DNA of 35,785 bases from Candidatus Zixiibacteriota bacterium (GCA_024276275.1 JAJRXM010000100.1:1-35785); one strand, 5' to 3'. Positions 10,101 through 17,781 are shown, counted from the first letter of the stretch. The notes: generated by a model not told the origin, from the sequence alone. Numbers and translations: made by a program.

Positions 10101-10232
10101 ATCGGAGGAATGACCGCATCTACATTGTTAACCATGATAGTGATACCGGTACTCTATGACAGCTTCGACGAAATTACTACGAAGTTCTTTTCGTCTAACT
10201 CAAACAATCTTGAACAGGTGACTAATGAATAA
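7110..10232 (+). CDS. RND-family inner-membrane efflux transporter (AcrB-like)
   Basis: 1040 aa, the usual length for AcrB-type proton antiporters. It has the N-terminal transmembrane segment, the porter region (DVDMAALDVQNALSRIQDKLP) and two blocks of membrane helices. In TM4 the motif reads GMVVDASVVVLENI: Asp397 is present, but the second acidic residue of AcrB (DD) is Ala, as in CusA-type and many non-enterobacterial pumps. In TM10/11 the AcrB Lys position reads GILVNNSIILID (Asn931-Asn932), again common outside Enterobacteria. The protein therefore belongs to the drug/solvent or metal pump superfamily, but substrate is not predictable. It begins 5 nt after the adaptor and its stop overlaps the next gene. 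Confidence 0.92.
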   Translation: MTISEFGLKNKYTIYAISIAAIFFGVISYFSIPIQLFPDTAPPLVNVLTAFPGASAEDAADLVSDPIEKECSTLEGVYNVSSTSQDGMSVVTVEFRYNIDVDMAALDVQNALSRIQDKLPQNILEPQVLKFSTSDRPVLTMGLQSNDLVDVRSIAEEVIAPELQRVVGVAAVDVFGGNKPEISILVDRNRLDIYNIPISAVAEAIKQYNVSIPAGKIDSKVQQFTFRLYAESKTVKEIAQIPIRLKDGNRILLEDIAEIKYGGSEDLSRFHVNGKKAIAIQIFRQDDANTVEVVLRAREKFEELSKRYPGIQFNEAEESATFTQLVVDNMIGSVGQALLLAAIIIFLFLGSFKQGVVVIISMPMSFLLTFAGMKILGLELNLVTLTAIILAVGMVVDASVVVLENITRRFNEENLSPDEAASVGSSEIQFAIIAGNATTLAVLIPLLFLYGFIGKTFGPLAGTLILAFLSSLVVALVIVPILTTMTSGKDGKLEAFSEKISAPWNNLMNIIKKGYLFLLEKSLTNRWIVFVSAILLLVVGLMFIQKQGSELLPIMDSGNGFVTVETTSGSSLDQTESVLNEIERIILEDPEVVQLSTQIGFEPGMHSLGGGGVQGPTKGYISFTLTPRNERDRTIWEIQDKFREKFSKVPGIENLVVRESGSTAKATTASSIVVSIRGEDPLVLDKLGDEVLEAIKPIESVTNPYRSWRRDQKNILLSVNRDRALEIGFTPAFVARELAYSLDGINAGMLRNPLGDDTPIKVRYDKKFRLTESDIFEVRAVSQVDGQSVPLGAIVKKEEKLVQGLVTRENLQPTVDILALHQGRALNFVVADVVESIEKLVVPKGYSVELLGEDKDLKESRNELIFALIIAFVAVYLLLVAQFKSFIHPITVLMSIPLSLFGVGTALWLGDKSISMPVMLGFILLIGILVNNSIILIDVIRKQRANGIQKRKAIIESVNLRFRPIMMTSLSTIVGMIPLAMEWALGAERFSPLAIAVIGGMTASTLLTMIVIPVLYDSFDEITTKFFSSNSNNLEQVTNE

Positions 10233-10863
10233 AAATAATATTATACATACAGCACCTGTTCTTAATCCTAATGACAACACAGAAGAGTTAAGACAAAATA
10301 TTAGAATAGCTGCATTGAAGCTACTATACCATAATGGATATAATGCCGTTACTCTGAAGAATATTTCAGAGATAGTGGATTTGGAGTTAAGTGATATTTC
10401 GGAATTGTATTCTTCGCAGGTTGAGATATTGACGGATGTAATTCAATGGGCTATTAAATTTGGAAATACACTTGGTGCTGAGTTGGAATTAATTACAGAC
10501 CCACATGTAAAAATTGAAAAATATATCATTTTTCACTTCGCTTTTTTAGATTCAAATCCGGCAATGGCTACTTTACTTCTTGCCGACGAAAGTATCTCCG
10601 GCTCTCGTCGAATTGAAAGTAAATTGCGGCAATTGCGATCTCATCGTATAGGATTATTAAAAAGTATTCTCGAAGACGGGAAAAACGATTCACAATGGGT
10701 TAGCGATGATGCCGAACAGATGACACTTCTGATTTTAGGATATATGCGAATGAAAATTGCTTCTTGGAAACAATCAAACAAGCAAGAATCTTTGTATGTC
10801 TATGGTAAAACTGCAGCTCGTTTTATATTAGAGATTTTAGCTTTAAAAACAAGAAACAATTAA
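10225..10863 (+). CDS. Second TetR-like regulator, fused into the efflux operon
   Basis: 212 aa. Its ATG lies inside the last codons of the pump gene (8-nt overlap), so it is translationally coupled to it. Residues about 20-65 resemble a TetR helix-turn-helix (IRIAALKLLYHNGYNAVTLK, then ISEIVDLELSDISELYSSQV), but the recognition helix is less typical than in the first regulator (LELSDISELY instead of the usual 'VSxxxLYxYF'). The C-terminal part is helical, as in TetR ligand domains. A second regulator at the far end of the same operon could give feedback control. Family assignment is likely; its target is unknown. Confidence 0.7.
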   Translation: MNKNNIIHTAPVLNPNDNTEELRQNIRIAALKLLYHNGYNAVTLKNISEIVDLELSDISELYSSQVEILTDVIQWAIKFGNTLGAELELITDPHVKIEKYIIFHFAFLDSNPAMATLLLADESISGSRRIESKLRQLRSHRIGLLKSILEDGKNDSQWVSDDAEQMTLLILGYMRMKIASWKQSNKQESLYVYGKTAARFILEILALKTRNN

Positions 10864-10872
10864 GGAGTATAA

Positions 10873-11361
10873 ATGAAATATTTTAGTAATAAAATACAAA
10901 CGGTATTCTTAGTTTTATTAAGTCTGATATTTTCATTCTCAATCACAAATGCCAGTGAGACTCAAAGGGATGATATAATCGGAGTTTGGGCGATAGAAGA
11001 AGATGGCGAGACTGTTGAAAAAATAGAGATATATAAGTGTGATGAATATTTTTGTGGAAAAATTATATGGATAAAGCAAACAGACTCAACAGGCAGACTA
11101 CCGCTCGATGAAAAAAACAAAAATAAAGAATTAAGAACACGCCAATTGTTTGGGTTAGAAATTATGAAAAATTTCAAATTTGATGGGAAGAACAGTTGGA
11201 AAGATGGAAAACTATATGCCTACAGAAAAGGGAGAACTGTTTCACCTAAACTAACCCTTATAGATGACCGGCATTTAAAAATTCAGGTAAAAATTTTATT
11301 TATAAAAAAGAGTTTTGTTTGGAAACGAGTTTTACCTAACAAGGCAAGTAACCCAAACTAA
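10873..11361 (+). CDS. DUF2147-family secreted protein
   Basis: 162 aa with AAGGAG before the ATG and a signal peptide ending near NASE. The mature part matches the DUF2147 pattern: GVWAIEEDGETVEKIEIYKC, then FCGKIIWIK, then a conserved Leu-Asp-Glu-Lys-Asn stretch, RTRQLFGLEIMKNF and WKDGKLYAYRKGRTVSPKL. These proteins form a small periplasmic beta barrel of unknown function that often lies near transport or stress genes. It is 9 nt after the second TetR-like gene and probably ends the efflux operon. Confidence 0.7.
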   Translation: MKYFSNKIQTVFLVLLSLIFSFSITNASETQRDDIIGVWAIEEDGETVEKIEIYKCDEYFCGKIIWIKQTDSTGRLPLDEKNKNKELRTRQLFGLEIMKNFKFDGKNSWKDGKLYAYRKGRTVSPKLTLIDDRHLKIQVKILFIKKSFVWKRVLPNKASNPN

Positions 11362-11876
11362 CAAAAGTAGTATCTGAAATTATTATTAACAAACAATTGA
11401 AATTACTTTGTAGTATTACTAAGTGTTTATCTAGTATTGATATTAAAGTTTTCATCTTTAATTATAGATCGATTTGCAGGTCTAACAGAAACTTTAAAAA
11501 CGACAAGCTTTGTTAACGTCGCTTAATAATAGAAAAGTAATCAGAGTCAAGTCTGTTAGAACTTATAAAAATCTCCAAAAAAAGTCTGAAGTGTTTTTCT
11601 TTTTCTATTGATAACTAATGAGATTTAAAATATTTGCTCTCTATAAATACCGTCCTACTCGTCAATTACTTAAGTACAACAAATTTATGAATAACCGGTA
11701 AGTTATTCATTATTTATAGCTGCCTCTGTTTCTTAATAAGCTTAAATAGTTACACAAAGAAGAGTATTTTACAAAGTATCCACTAAGCCTATTTTTGTTG
11801 ACACGTTTGTAGCCCACGACTAAGTTAAATATAATAAACTAATTAACCAATAAAATATTAAAGCAAAGGTTAATAT
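11362..11876. other. Intergenic region upstream of the multicopper oxidase
   Basis: 515 bp without a convincing gene. It holds a perfect 9-bp inverted repeat ATGAATAAC-N6-GTTATTCAT (11687-11710) and a TTGACA (11798-11803) 73 bp before the oxidase start. The best -10 at normal spacing is only TAAGTT; a better TATAAT lies 26 bp away, too far for a standard promoter. I see nothing else. Confidence 0.5.
11687..11710. promoter_or_regulatory. Perfect 9-bp inverted repeat, possible operator
   Basis: ATGAATAAC, six bases, GTTATTCAT. There is no T-tract after it, so it is more likely a protein binding site than a terminator. It lies about 170 bp before the oxidase gene. Confidence 0.35.
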
Positions 11877-13067
11877 ATGGATAGGCGAAATTTTATCAAG
11901 ACTGGAGCCGCTATATCAGCTGTGTCGCTTTTTCCGGTTTCACTTCTTACACCCAATGCTATAGCAGCTGTTTCTGAAAGATTTCAAAAGCCATTGACAC
12001 CAATAATGGATGGTGATGTAAAAGAGTTTCATCTTTCTGTAGATATATATCAGCAGGAAGTGGTCCCAGGATTTAGTTTTCACACTCTTGCTTTTAACAA
12101 TCAAATTCCAGGACCAGAGCTAAGAGTTACTCGCGGCGATAAGGTCAGGGTTATATTCAAAAACATGACAGAACTTAATCACACTATACATTGGCATGGG
12201 ATATATGTACCGTGGCGTATGGATGGTGTTCCATATGTAACACAAATGCCAGTCATGCCAGGTAAAGAATTTGTTTATGAATTTGTTGCTGAACCGTATG
12301 GTACTCACTTTTATCATTGTCACTGGGGGACTTTGCTTCATATGCAGGCCGGAATGTATGGTAGCTTTATTGTTGAAGACCCTGATGACCCTATCAAAAA
12401 ACAGTACGGTTATGAACGAGAATATACTCTTGTCTATTCTGCCCACGATGTTAATTTTATTAGAAAAGAATTGAATGTTATGTTGGATAGAATGAAAGAG
12501 CGAATGTATCTGATGAAACAGGGTCGTTTTGATAAAGAAAGATTTGCAACTTTCGATACAAAAGATGAATTCGTTGCAGCAGTAGAGAAGGGTTATCAGC
12601 CTCCTTATGTAACTAACCGTCGCTCTCCATCTGAACTTCCACAACCAAACTGGTTTACCGTTAATGGCAAATCATATCCGATGACACCAAATCTGTTAAT
12701 TAAAAAAGGGGAAAGTATTCGGGTTCGTTTAATAAATGCTGGTACGGAAGAGCATTATTTACATTTGCATGGACATGATTTCTGGCTTGTATGCGACGAT
12801 GGTGTCCCTGTACCTCAACCATGGCAAATGAACACGGTTCGACTTAGCCCCGGCAAGACAATTGATATTGTGATTGAAGGAAAAAATAGAGGTATCTGGA
12901 CATTTCATGACCACGATACCAGACGTGTTACCAATAATGGATTATATCCTGGTGGAAATCTACTCGCGTTGATATATGAAGATACACCAATTGAAGAAAT
13001 GGAATTGAACCACATGGCCAAGAAAATGGGACTTAAAAGCTTGCCAATAGTTGCCCTTGATGAATAG
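11877..13067 (+). CDS. Tat-exported two-domain multicopper oxidase
   Basis: 396 aa. The N-terminus MDRRNFIKTGAAISAVSLFP carries a twin-arginine signal. Copper ligand motifs: HWHG (105-108), HCHWGTLLHMQAGM (147-160; Cys, His155 and Met160 fit a type 1 site), HLHGH (296-300) and HDHD (344-347). The second cupredoxin domain has HDHDTRRVTNNG instead of a Cys-containing motif, so the type 1 centre appears to be in domain 1 only, as in two-domain oxidases that assemble as trimers. A helical insertion (~195-240) separates the domains. AAAGG precedes the ATG. The likely role is periplasmic oxidation of cuprous copper or phenolics; the Met/Cys-rich neighbours favour copper. Confidence 0.85.
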   Translation: MDRRNFIKTGAAISAVSLFPVSLLTPNAIAAVSERFQKPLTPIMDGDVKEFHLSVDIYQQEVVPGFSFHTLAFNNQIPGPELRVTRGDKVRVIFKNMTELNHTIHWHGIYVPWRMDGVPYVTQMPVMPGKEFVYEFVAEPYGTHFYHCHWGTLLHMQAGMYGSFIVEDPDDPIKKQYGYEREYTLVYSAHDVNFIRKELNVMLDRMKERMYLMKQGRFDKERFATFDTKDEFVAAVEKGYQPPYVTNRRSPSELPQPNWFTVNGKSYPMTPNLLIKKGESIRVRLINAGTEEHYLHLHGHDFWLVCDDGVPVPQPWQMNTVRLSPGKTIDIVIEGKNRGIWTFHDHDTRRVTNNGLYPGGNLLALIYEDTPIEEMELNHMAKKMGLKSLPIVALDE

Positions 13068-13139
13068 GGATGAGAGGTTTGGACACAATAGTGATTGATT
13101 GTATGAATGTCTTTAAAGTTTGTGAGCAGGGAGAATATA

Positions 13140-14330
13140 ATGTTAAGAGGTAGTATTTTTGCAAGTATCATTTTTGTTTTTATTTTGTCAGCAGCTTCTG
13201 TAGAAGCTGAAGTGAGTCCTGAAATCCAACTGGGAGCACGTGGTGTTATGTCTCTTAATGTTGATAGTAAAAATAATCAAACTACCGATGCTATAAGTGA
13301 TTTTTCCGACACTGATTTCATGGTTGGTTTCAGACAAAAAATGTATAACAAGTTTCGTGGTCAATTAGTAATAGGTTTTCAATTTCCAGATGCTGATTCT
13401 GATCTTGGACAAGTGTTTTTTCATCAAACATTTATTAAAATTGAGAATAAGTCTAATATTTTTAAAATGGGTCGCTCTCGAGTAAAAACGACTCTGCTCG
13501 ACTTTCCCTTGTTGCGCGATGACGATGCTTTGCTTCTGACGACAGCTCTTAATCCATTTTCTAGCGGTGAAAATAGTGAGGATCATCAGTATGGTAATGT
13601 GATAGAATTCATTCATCTATTTAGTCAACGTTATCAATTACAAGTTCATGCAGAACATTTTAGAAAGACTCCGAAAACTTTAGGTGTAGCCGAAACAGAC
13701 TTCGGTTTAAATGCCTTAGGTTTTGTCCTGCAATATAAAGTTCCTCAATCTCAGAGATGGAACCGCTCTATCATTCAATCCGTAAGTATTGGAACAAACA
13801 ACTTCTTGACAGACAGACCTGGATTTTCTAGTGAGTATGATCAAGCATTAAAGAATATTTTGTTCAGTTTTGCAATAAACCTCAAACCTGATCCAGTACA
13901 TTTTTGGGATCTGCGTTCACAGACAATCTATAATTCCGGTTTTAGAGAAGTACAAGAGATTAATGAGTTTGGTGATTTGACCCGTACAGAAGCAATTGGA
14001 AATTATTCTTCAATACGCTACCTATACCGTAAGATGGAACGTCCCTCTCTTCAAGTAGCATTTTCGGGGGGGTATAAGAAGTTTCTAAACACTATCCAAC
14101 CATCTAAACTTTTCCAAATTGCCAGCAGTATTTTTTACAGAATTGGTGAGAATTTTGATGTAGGCTTACAAATACAATATAAAGATTTTTCTGGTGATTT
14201 GAAGAATCTCTATGGAGATAACGAAACTCGCATTCAGTTTTCACTCATCTATTCCATAGACCAATTATGGAATAACCAGTTTGATGACAGAGAGTCTTTA
14301 CTAAACTTAGAGCATGGATATATACCTTAA
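13140..14330 (+). CDS. Outer-membrane beta-barrel protein of unknown substrate
   Basis: 396 aa from the ATG at 13140, which follows GGGAGA and gives a clean signal peptide (MLRGSIFASIIFVFILSAASVEAE); an earlier ATG at 13107 would put eleven polar residues before it. The mature part is full of alternating amphipathic strands with aromatic ends (GFRQKMYNKFRGQLVIGFQF, FHQTFIKIENKSNIFKMGRS), as in porin or alginate-export type barrels. It sits between the multicopper oxidase and a haem-binding protein, so it may serve metal or small-molecule passage, but I cannot assign a family. Confidence 0.6.
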   Translation: MLRGSIFASIIFVFILSAASVEAEVSPEIQLGARGVMSLNVDSKNNQTTDAISDFSDTDFMVGFRQKMYNKFRGQLVIGFQFPDADSDLGQVFFHQTFIKIENKSNIFKMGRSRVKTTLLDFPLLRDDDALLLTTALNPFSSGENSEDHQYGNVIEFIHLFSQRYQLQVHAEHFRKTPKTLGVAETDFGLNALGFVLQYKVPQSQRWNRSIIQSVSIGTNNFLTDRPGFSSEYDQALKNILFSFAINLKPDPVHFWDLRSQTIYNSGFREVQEINEFGDLTRTEAIGNYSSIRYLYRKMERPSLQVAFSGGYKKFLNTIQPSKLFQIASSIFYRIGENFDVGLQIQYKDFSGDLKNLYGDNETRIQFSLIYSIDQLWNNQFDDRESLLNLEHGYIP

Positions 14331-14349
14331 ATAAGTTGGGATATAAATT

Positions 14350-14925
14350 ATGAATGAAAGAAAACTCACCGGTAACAGAACACTAAGTATTTATCTGTTT
14401 GTAATTATTTTGATATTTGTTAATATTGCTGTCTTTGCTCATAAGAATAAACCTCATACTGTTTCCGATTCAAATGCTGTAGAATCTGACGTTATTCCAA
14501 ATGATAGTACTCAGATTGTCTTGGATTCAATTTATGCGATTATTCAGAATGGTCTTCAGAATCTGCAACCTCTTTTTCAGCGTGCTTGTTTTGATTGTCA
14601 TACTGATCAAACGACTTTTCCATGGTACTATAAACTTCCTTTAGTAAAGGGCTTGATTGATGAAGACATTAAAGAAGCAAGAAAACATTTGGATATGTCA
14701 AAGGGTTTTCCATTTTTAGGGCATGGTACACCACTTGAAGATCTGAACGCGATAAAAGAAGTTCTTGAAAAAGGGGAAATGCCACCATTTAAGTATAAGA
14801 TGCTTCATTGGAACGCAGGTTTTTCTTCTGAAGAGATTGATTCTATTAATGTTTGGATTAACAACAGCCTGAAACAAATTTCAGAAAATAGCCTCACACA
14901 AGAAGAAAGTAGTCACGAAGAATAA
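14350..14925 (+). CDS. Membrane-anchored haem-binding domain protein
   Basis: 191 aa. One N-terminal membrane segment (YLFVIILIFVNIAVFAH) is followed by a periplasmic domain with CFDCH (Cys80-His84), then TDQTTFPWYYKLPLVKGLID and GEMPPFKYKMLHW. These match the Haem_bd domain (CxxCH, 'FPWY', 'GEMPP'). The protein would carry one covalent haem c outside the membrane. It is 19 nt downstream of the barrel gene and likely in the same operon as the oxidase, where it might pass electrons; that link is inferred. Confidence 0.8.
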   Translation: MNERKLTGNRTLSIYLFVIILIFVNIAVFAHKNKPHTVSDSNAVESDVIPNDSTQIVLDSIYAIIQNGLQNLQPLFQRACFDCHTDQTTFPWYYKLPLVKGLIDEDIKEARKHLDMSKGFPFLGHGTPLEDLNAIKEVLEKGEMPPFKYKMLHWNAGFSSEEIDSINVWINNSLKQISENSLTQEESSHEE

Positions 14926-14974
14926 ATTTACAGGTAACTTTACATTAGTTTAACTATTTGCTACTATTGTGTGT

Positions 14975-15856
14975 CTACCTTATCCCTATTTTTACTTTTC
15001 TAACATTCAATACTATTATTCCTATAGTTATGATTACTGTCCCTATTATTTCATTTATTTCAAGGGTTTCATTCATAAACACTCCTCCTATGAAAAGAGC
15101 AAATAAAGGAGTTAAAAATGTATAAGCATTTAAGCGATGAAGCCGTTCGATTTTTAAAAGATGGAACCATAAATAAGTTGCAATAGCTGTTCCTGGAATA
15201 GCAAGAACTGACAAAGAAAGTATTAGCGATTGACCAAAGATAATGTCCTGTGAATCTTCAAATATCAGAGCACCTATTCCAAGAGGGATACTTCCAAGAA
15301 TAAATTGCCACGCACTTATTAGCAACATATCAAAACTTGTTGATATTTTTTTGAGCCAAACATTTCCGAACGCAACCCCGGAAGCACCTAATAATACAAA
15401 CCCGACTCCTCCTTGACTCAGATTTCCTTGCATATTGATAAGAGATGGCAAGACTATGGTGATAATACCTGTTAAACCTATTAACGATGCTATCAATTGC
15501 TTAGAAGTAATTTTTTCGACAGTCAATATATATGCAAAAACAATTGCAATCATAGGTTGTAAATTAGAAATAACTGTCGCAAGTCCTGGAGAAACAAGGC
15601 TACCTGCTAAAAACATTCCACTAAATCCTAATGATGTATACCCAATTCCAATGATTATAATAGATGACCAGGTTTTCCAATCTTTTGGTACTATTGGTTC
15701 TTCTCTTCTGATGCATAACAGTAATAAAGCTACACCAGCGATGGATGAGCGCATAAAAGCAAAATATAGTGGAGGTGCTTGATCTAAACCTATAGAGATG
15801 AAGGGATAACATAGTGCCCATAAAATACACACTAATAACATTTTGAATTTAATCAT
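14975..15856 (-). CDS. EamA/DMT-superfamily permease
   Basis: 293 aa with about ten membrane helices arranged as two EamA repeats, the second starting near GGVGFVLLGASGVAFGNVWL. Characteristic pieces are ALCYPFISIGLDQAPPLYFA near the start and LKIERLHRLNAYTFLTPLFA in the second half. Such permeases export amino acids or other metabolites; the substrate is not readable. CAGGTG precedes the ATG. The gene converges on the haem-binding protein gene with 49 nt between them. Confidence 0.85.
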   Translation of the reverse strand: MIKFKMLLVCILWALCYPFISIGLDQAPPLYFAFMRSSIAGVALLLLCIRREEPIVPKDWKTWSSIIIIGIGYTSLGFSGMFLAGSLVSPGLATVISNLQPMIAIVFAYILTVEKITSKQLIASLIGLTGIITIVLPSLINMQGNLSQGGVGFVLLGASGVAFGNVWLKKISTSFDMLLISAWQFILGSIPLGIGALIFEDSQDIIFGQSLILSLSVLAIPGTAIATYLWFHLLKIERLHRLNAYTFLTPLFALFIGGVFMNETLEINEIIGTVIITIGIIVLNVRKVKIGIR

Positions 15857-15974
15857 ATTAGCACCTGCGTAAATATCTATTGTACATAAGGGAATTTATG
15901 TAATTAAAATATGAGAATTAATGTATTTTATAAGACTCCAAAAATACTATTTGCGTAAATCATACATTTGAAGT

Positions 15975-16253
15975 TTACGATTTACCTGCACATGTTTGAC
16001 CATATTTTTTGTTGAAATAATTGAATAGTGGTACAAATATTAATGCTACATATATTCCGTATAGAACTGATTCAACCAATCCGATTATAAATGTATTCCA
16101 TGTTAACCAATAAAATCCAGGGAGTAAAGATTCCCATGCTTTATGCATCGCATATTCATGAAAAATAAGACCGTAAATCACGCAAATGATATAGGTAAAC
16201 ACTATAAATGAGCTTACAGATAAAGCTACGGGCTTGAAGCAAAGTTTATTCAT
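15975..16253 (-). CDS. Small two-helix membrane protein, DUF5676-like
   Basis: 92 aa with AGAGGA upstream of the ATG. Two hydrophobic segments (VALSVSSFIVFTYIICVIYG-type and IIGLVESVLYGIYVALIFVP) flank a loop with LLPGFYWLTWNTF. Its length, layout and 'W..F..G..E..LYG...A..F..LFNYF' pattern resemble DUF5676 proteins, which occur in heavy-metal gene groups. It is 12 nt downstream of the CCGGHSHG protein on the same strand. Family call is tentative. Confidence 0.6.
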   Translation of the reverse strand: MNKLCFKPVALSVSSFIVFTYIICVIYGLIFHEYAMHKAWESLLPGFYWLTWNTFIIGLVESVLYGIYVALIFVPLFNYFNKKYGQTCAGKS

Positions 16254-16265
16254 AAATTCCTCTTT

Positions 16266-16430
16266 CTAATGACAATTAGAATTTACCTTTTTCTTATCTT
16301 CTGAATCTGTTGATTGTATTTCTTCTTTTTTATTGTGGCTACCATGGGAGTGACCACCACAACAACCGCCTTTTCGCATCATAAAATAGAAAAAGATTCC
16401 TATGATTACTAACCAAATAAGGTTTTCCAT
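16266..16430 (-). CDS. 54-aa membrane-anchored metal-binding-like protein
   Basis: Reads MENLIWLVIIGIFFYFMMRK, then GGCCGGHSHGSHNKKEE and a charged tail ending NSNCH, stop TAG. AAAGGTG precedes the ATG. A single membrane helix followed by a CCGG-HSHGSH cluster is well suited to bind copper, zinc or a similar metal at the membrane. The gene lies between the Met/Cys-rich periplasmic protein and the DUF5676-like protein on the same strand, probably in one operon. I know small proteins of this kind from metal islands but cannot name a defined family. Confidence 0.7.
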   Translation of the reverse strand: MENLIWLVIIGIFFYFMMRKGGCCGGHSHGSHNKKEEIQSTDSEDKKKVNSNCH

Positions 16431-16501
16431 ATTTTACACCTTTCCAAATAGTTTTAAGTAAATTTAACTTACTGGTATAAAGTGAACATAAACCTTAGAT
16501 A

Positions 16502-16969
16502 TTACTTCTTTGCACAACATCCTGAAGGATTTTGACTTGACAGTACTACGGGAGCATTTGTTGTATTTCCCATAGTACTATTCATATTTTGAGAATGCAC
16601 TTCAGACATCATCTTACACATTTTTTGGTGTTCACTAAAATTGTTCCGAATTTCTTTCATCATAAAATAATGTTTTTGTAATTCTTCTTTTAGAATTTTA
16701 ATATTATCAATTCTCATGATTTCATCAAAGTGAATCTCTAAGTCATTAAAATTTTCTTCCATCGCTTGATTTTGTTGTGCCATCATATTCATCTTGGAAT
16801 CGATATCTGCCATCTCTCCATCTTTCATCGTACAAGACTTGGACATTGATTGTGATTTATTCATCGAAGAATTGTCATGATTACCACCCATCATTTGAGC
16901 ATAAGTAAAAGATGCGATACTAACCAGCATGATTGCGATAACTAACAAGATTTTTAGATTCTGTTTCAT
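16502..16969 (-). CDS. Met/His/Cys-rich periplasmic protein, probable copper binder
   Basis: 155 aa with AAAGGAG before the ATG and a signal peptide ending FTYAQ. The mature N-terminus is MMGGNHDNSSMNKSQSMSKS, the middle is a helical region with many Met residues (KMNMMAQQNQAMEENF, KHYFMMKEIRNNF), and the C-terminus is PSGCCAKK. Met-rich and CC motifs in the periplasm suggest cuprous or silver ion binding. Located next to the CCGGHSHG protein and near the multicopper oxidase. No family recognised with certainty. Confidence 0.65.
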   Translation of the reverse strand: MKQNLKILLVIAIMLVSIASFTYAQMMGGNHDNSSMNKSQSMSKSCTMKDGEMADIDSKMNMMAQQNQAMEENFNDLEIHFDEIMRIDNIKILKEELQKHYFMMKEIRNNFSEHQKMCKMMSEVHSQNMNSTMGNTTNAPVVLSSQNPSGCCAKK

Positions 16970-16999
16970 AATAAACTCCTTTAATTTTGTTTTCTGTCT

Positions 17000-17044
17000 A
17001 TTATATTAGCAACCTTCATACCAAATACGATTATCTTGTCGTAT
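17000..17044 (-). promoter_or_regulatory. Promoter and dyad upstream of the Met-rich gene
   Basis: On the minus strand TATAAT occurs at 17005-17000, about 30 nt before the start codon at 16969. Its -35 hexamer is poor. A dyad ATACGA-N8-TCGTAT (17025-17044) covers the -35 region, where an activator or repressor would act. This fits a metal-responsive regulator but none is encoded nearby. Confidence 0.4.
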
Positions 17045-17176
17045 CCTATAGTCGTACTTCACTATATACCATATTAGATAATTACATCACATACTATACA
17101 TTTAAGAATATCAGAGACTATTCTACAATAGTATTGATTTTTCTTGTTTGAGAATAAAGAATAATAATTAATGTCG

Positions 17177-17205
17177 AACCCCTATCTAATGTTTAGATAG
17201 GGGTT
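17177..17205. other. Perfect 13-bp hairpin with 3-nt loop
   Basis: AACCCCTATCTAA, loop TGT, TTAGATAGGGGTT. Neither side has a T-tract, so it is not a clear intrinsic terminator. It could be a transposon-end scar, an RNA element or a protein site. Confidence 0.55.
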
Positions 17206-17343
17206 GAATGGGGAGTTATGAAGGTTGTGAAATTTGAAAATTTATTTTGAGTATTCAAATGCTATTGTAACGTTTTAAATTTTTTTATTCATTTTACAAT
17301 ACTTACTTGATATAAGAGCAACTTCCATGCCGATTACTTGGGC

Positions 17344-17562
17344 ATGACGGATTTTGATAGCCAAGTCTTATTTGTTCATTACATTAGCGATGATATAAGT
17401 TTGGTTGATAAAAAAATCATTTTAAAAAAAGTGAAGAAAATTAAAGACTATTATCCAAGTTTGTTTAATATAATTCATAACATTATCAAAACTTGTTCTA
17501 GTCCATTTATAAATGTATCCTTTAATTTGGTACAATACTTGATAGTTCTCATTTTATTATAA
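17344..17562 (+). CDS. Doubtful 72-aa hypothetical protein
   Basis: Begins MTDFDSQVLFVHYISDDISL and ends with a short hydrophobic stretch (YLIVLILL). There is no convincing ribosome binding site before the ATG, the composition is that of AT-rich non-coding DNA, and I recognise no family. Listed only because it fills the space before the truncated methyltransferase gene. Confidence 0.2.
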   Translation: MTDFDSQVLFVHYISDDISLVDKKIILKKVKKIKDYYPSLFNIIHNIIKTCSSPFINVSFNLVQYLIVLILL

Positions 17563-17582
17563 ATCAAATTGGAGAATAAATT

Positions 17583-17774
17583 ATGAACTCACAGAATGCG
17601 AATAATCTTGGAGGACAATGGTTTCTAGCAGTTCTTATGATTGTATTAGTAAGTTGGTTTATTTTTTATTATTTAATACCACAAAGCGGGGAGAAATGGC
17701 GTGCGGTAGAAATTTTACAAGCATTTATAATCGCATTGTATACAGAGATCTATGGATTCCCTCTGACATTTTAA
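17583..17774 (+). pseudogene. Truncated isoprenylcysteine-methyltransferase-like membrane protein
   Basis: 63 aa with GGAG before the ATG. One membrane helix is followed by EKWRAVEILQAFIIALYTEI and YGFPLT, a pattern I associate with the N-terminus of ICMT-type methyltransferases ('AFIVALFTEMYGFPLTIYLL'), which are normally about 200 aa. Here the frame ends as YGFPLTF-stop at 17772, only 7 nt from the last codon of the opposing regulator gene. The catalytic membrane core is missing, so the gene has been cut at a rearrangement junction. Confidence 0.55.
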
Positions 17775-17781
17775 AATTATT

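Larger units (their letters stand above)
16970..17582. other. Intergenic region with hairpins between divergent metal genes
   Basis: About 610 bp. It contains the promoter/dyad for the Met-rich gene, a perfect 13-bp hairpin (17177-17205), a 6-bp inverted repeat CATGCC-N9-GGCATG (17326-17346) and one doubtful short frame (17344-17562). Confidence 0.5.

Noticed and set aside
9572-10135. 187-codon minus-strand frame inside the RND pump gene
   Set aside because: It is a shadow of the conserved pump coding sequence, as are the minus-strand frames at 8393-8740 and 12120-12644.
11798-11838. Standard promoter for the multicopper oxidase from TTGACA
   Set aside because: The only hexamer at 17-bp spacing is TAAGTT, and the good TATAAT is 26 bp away; not strong enough to annotate as a promoter.
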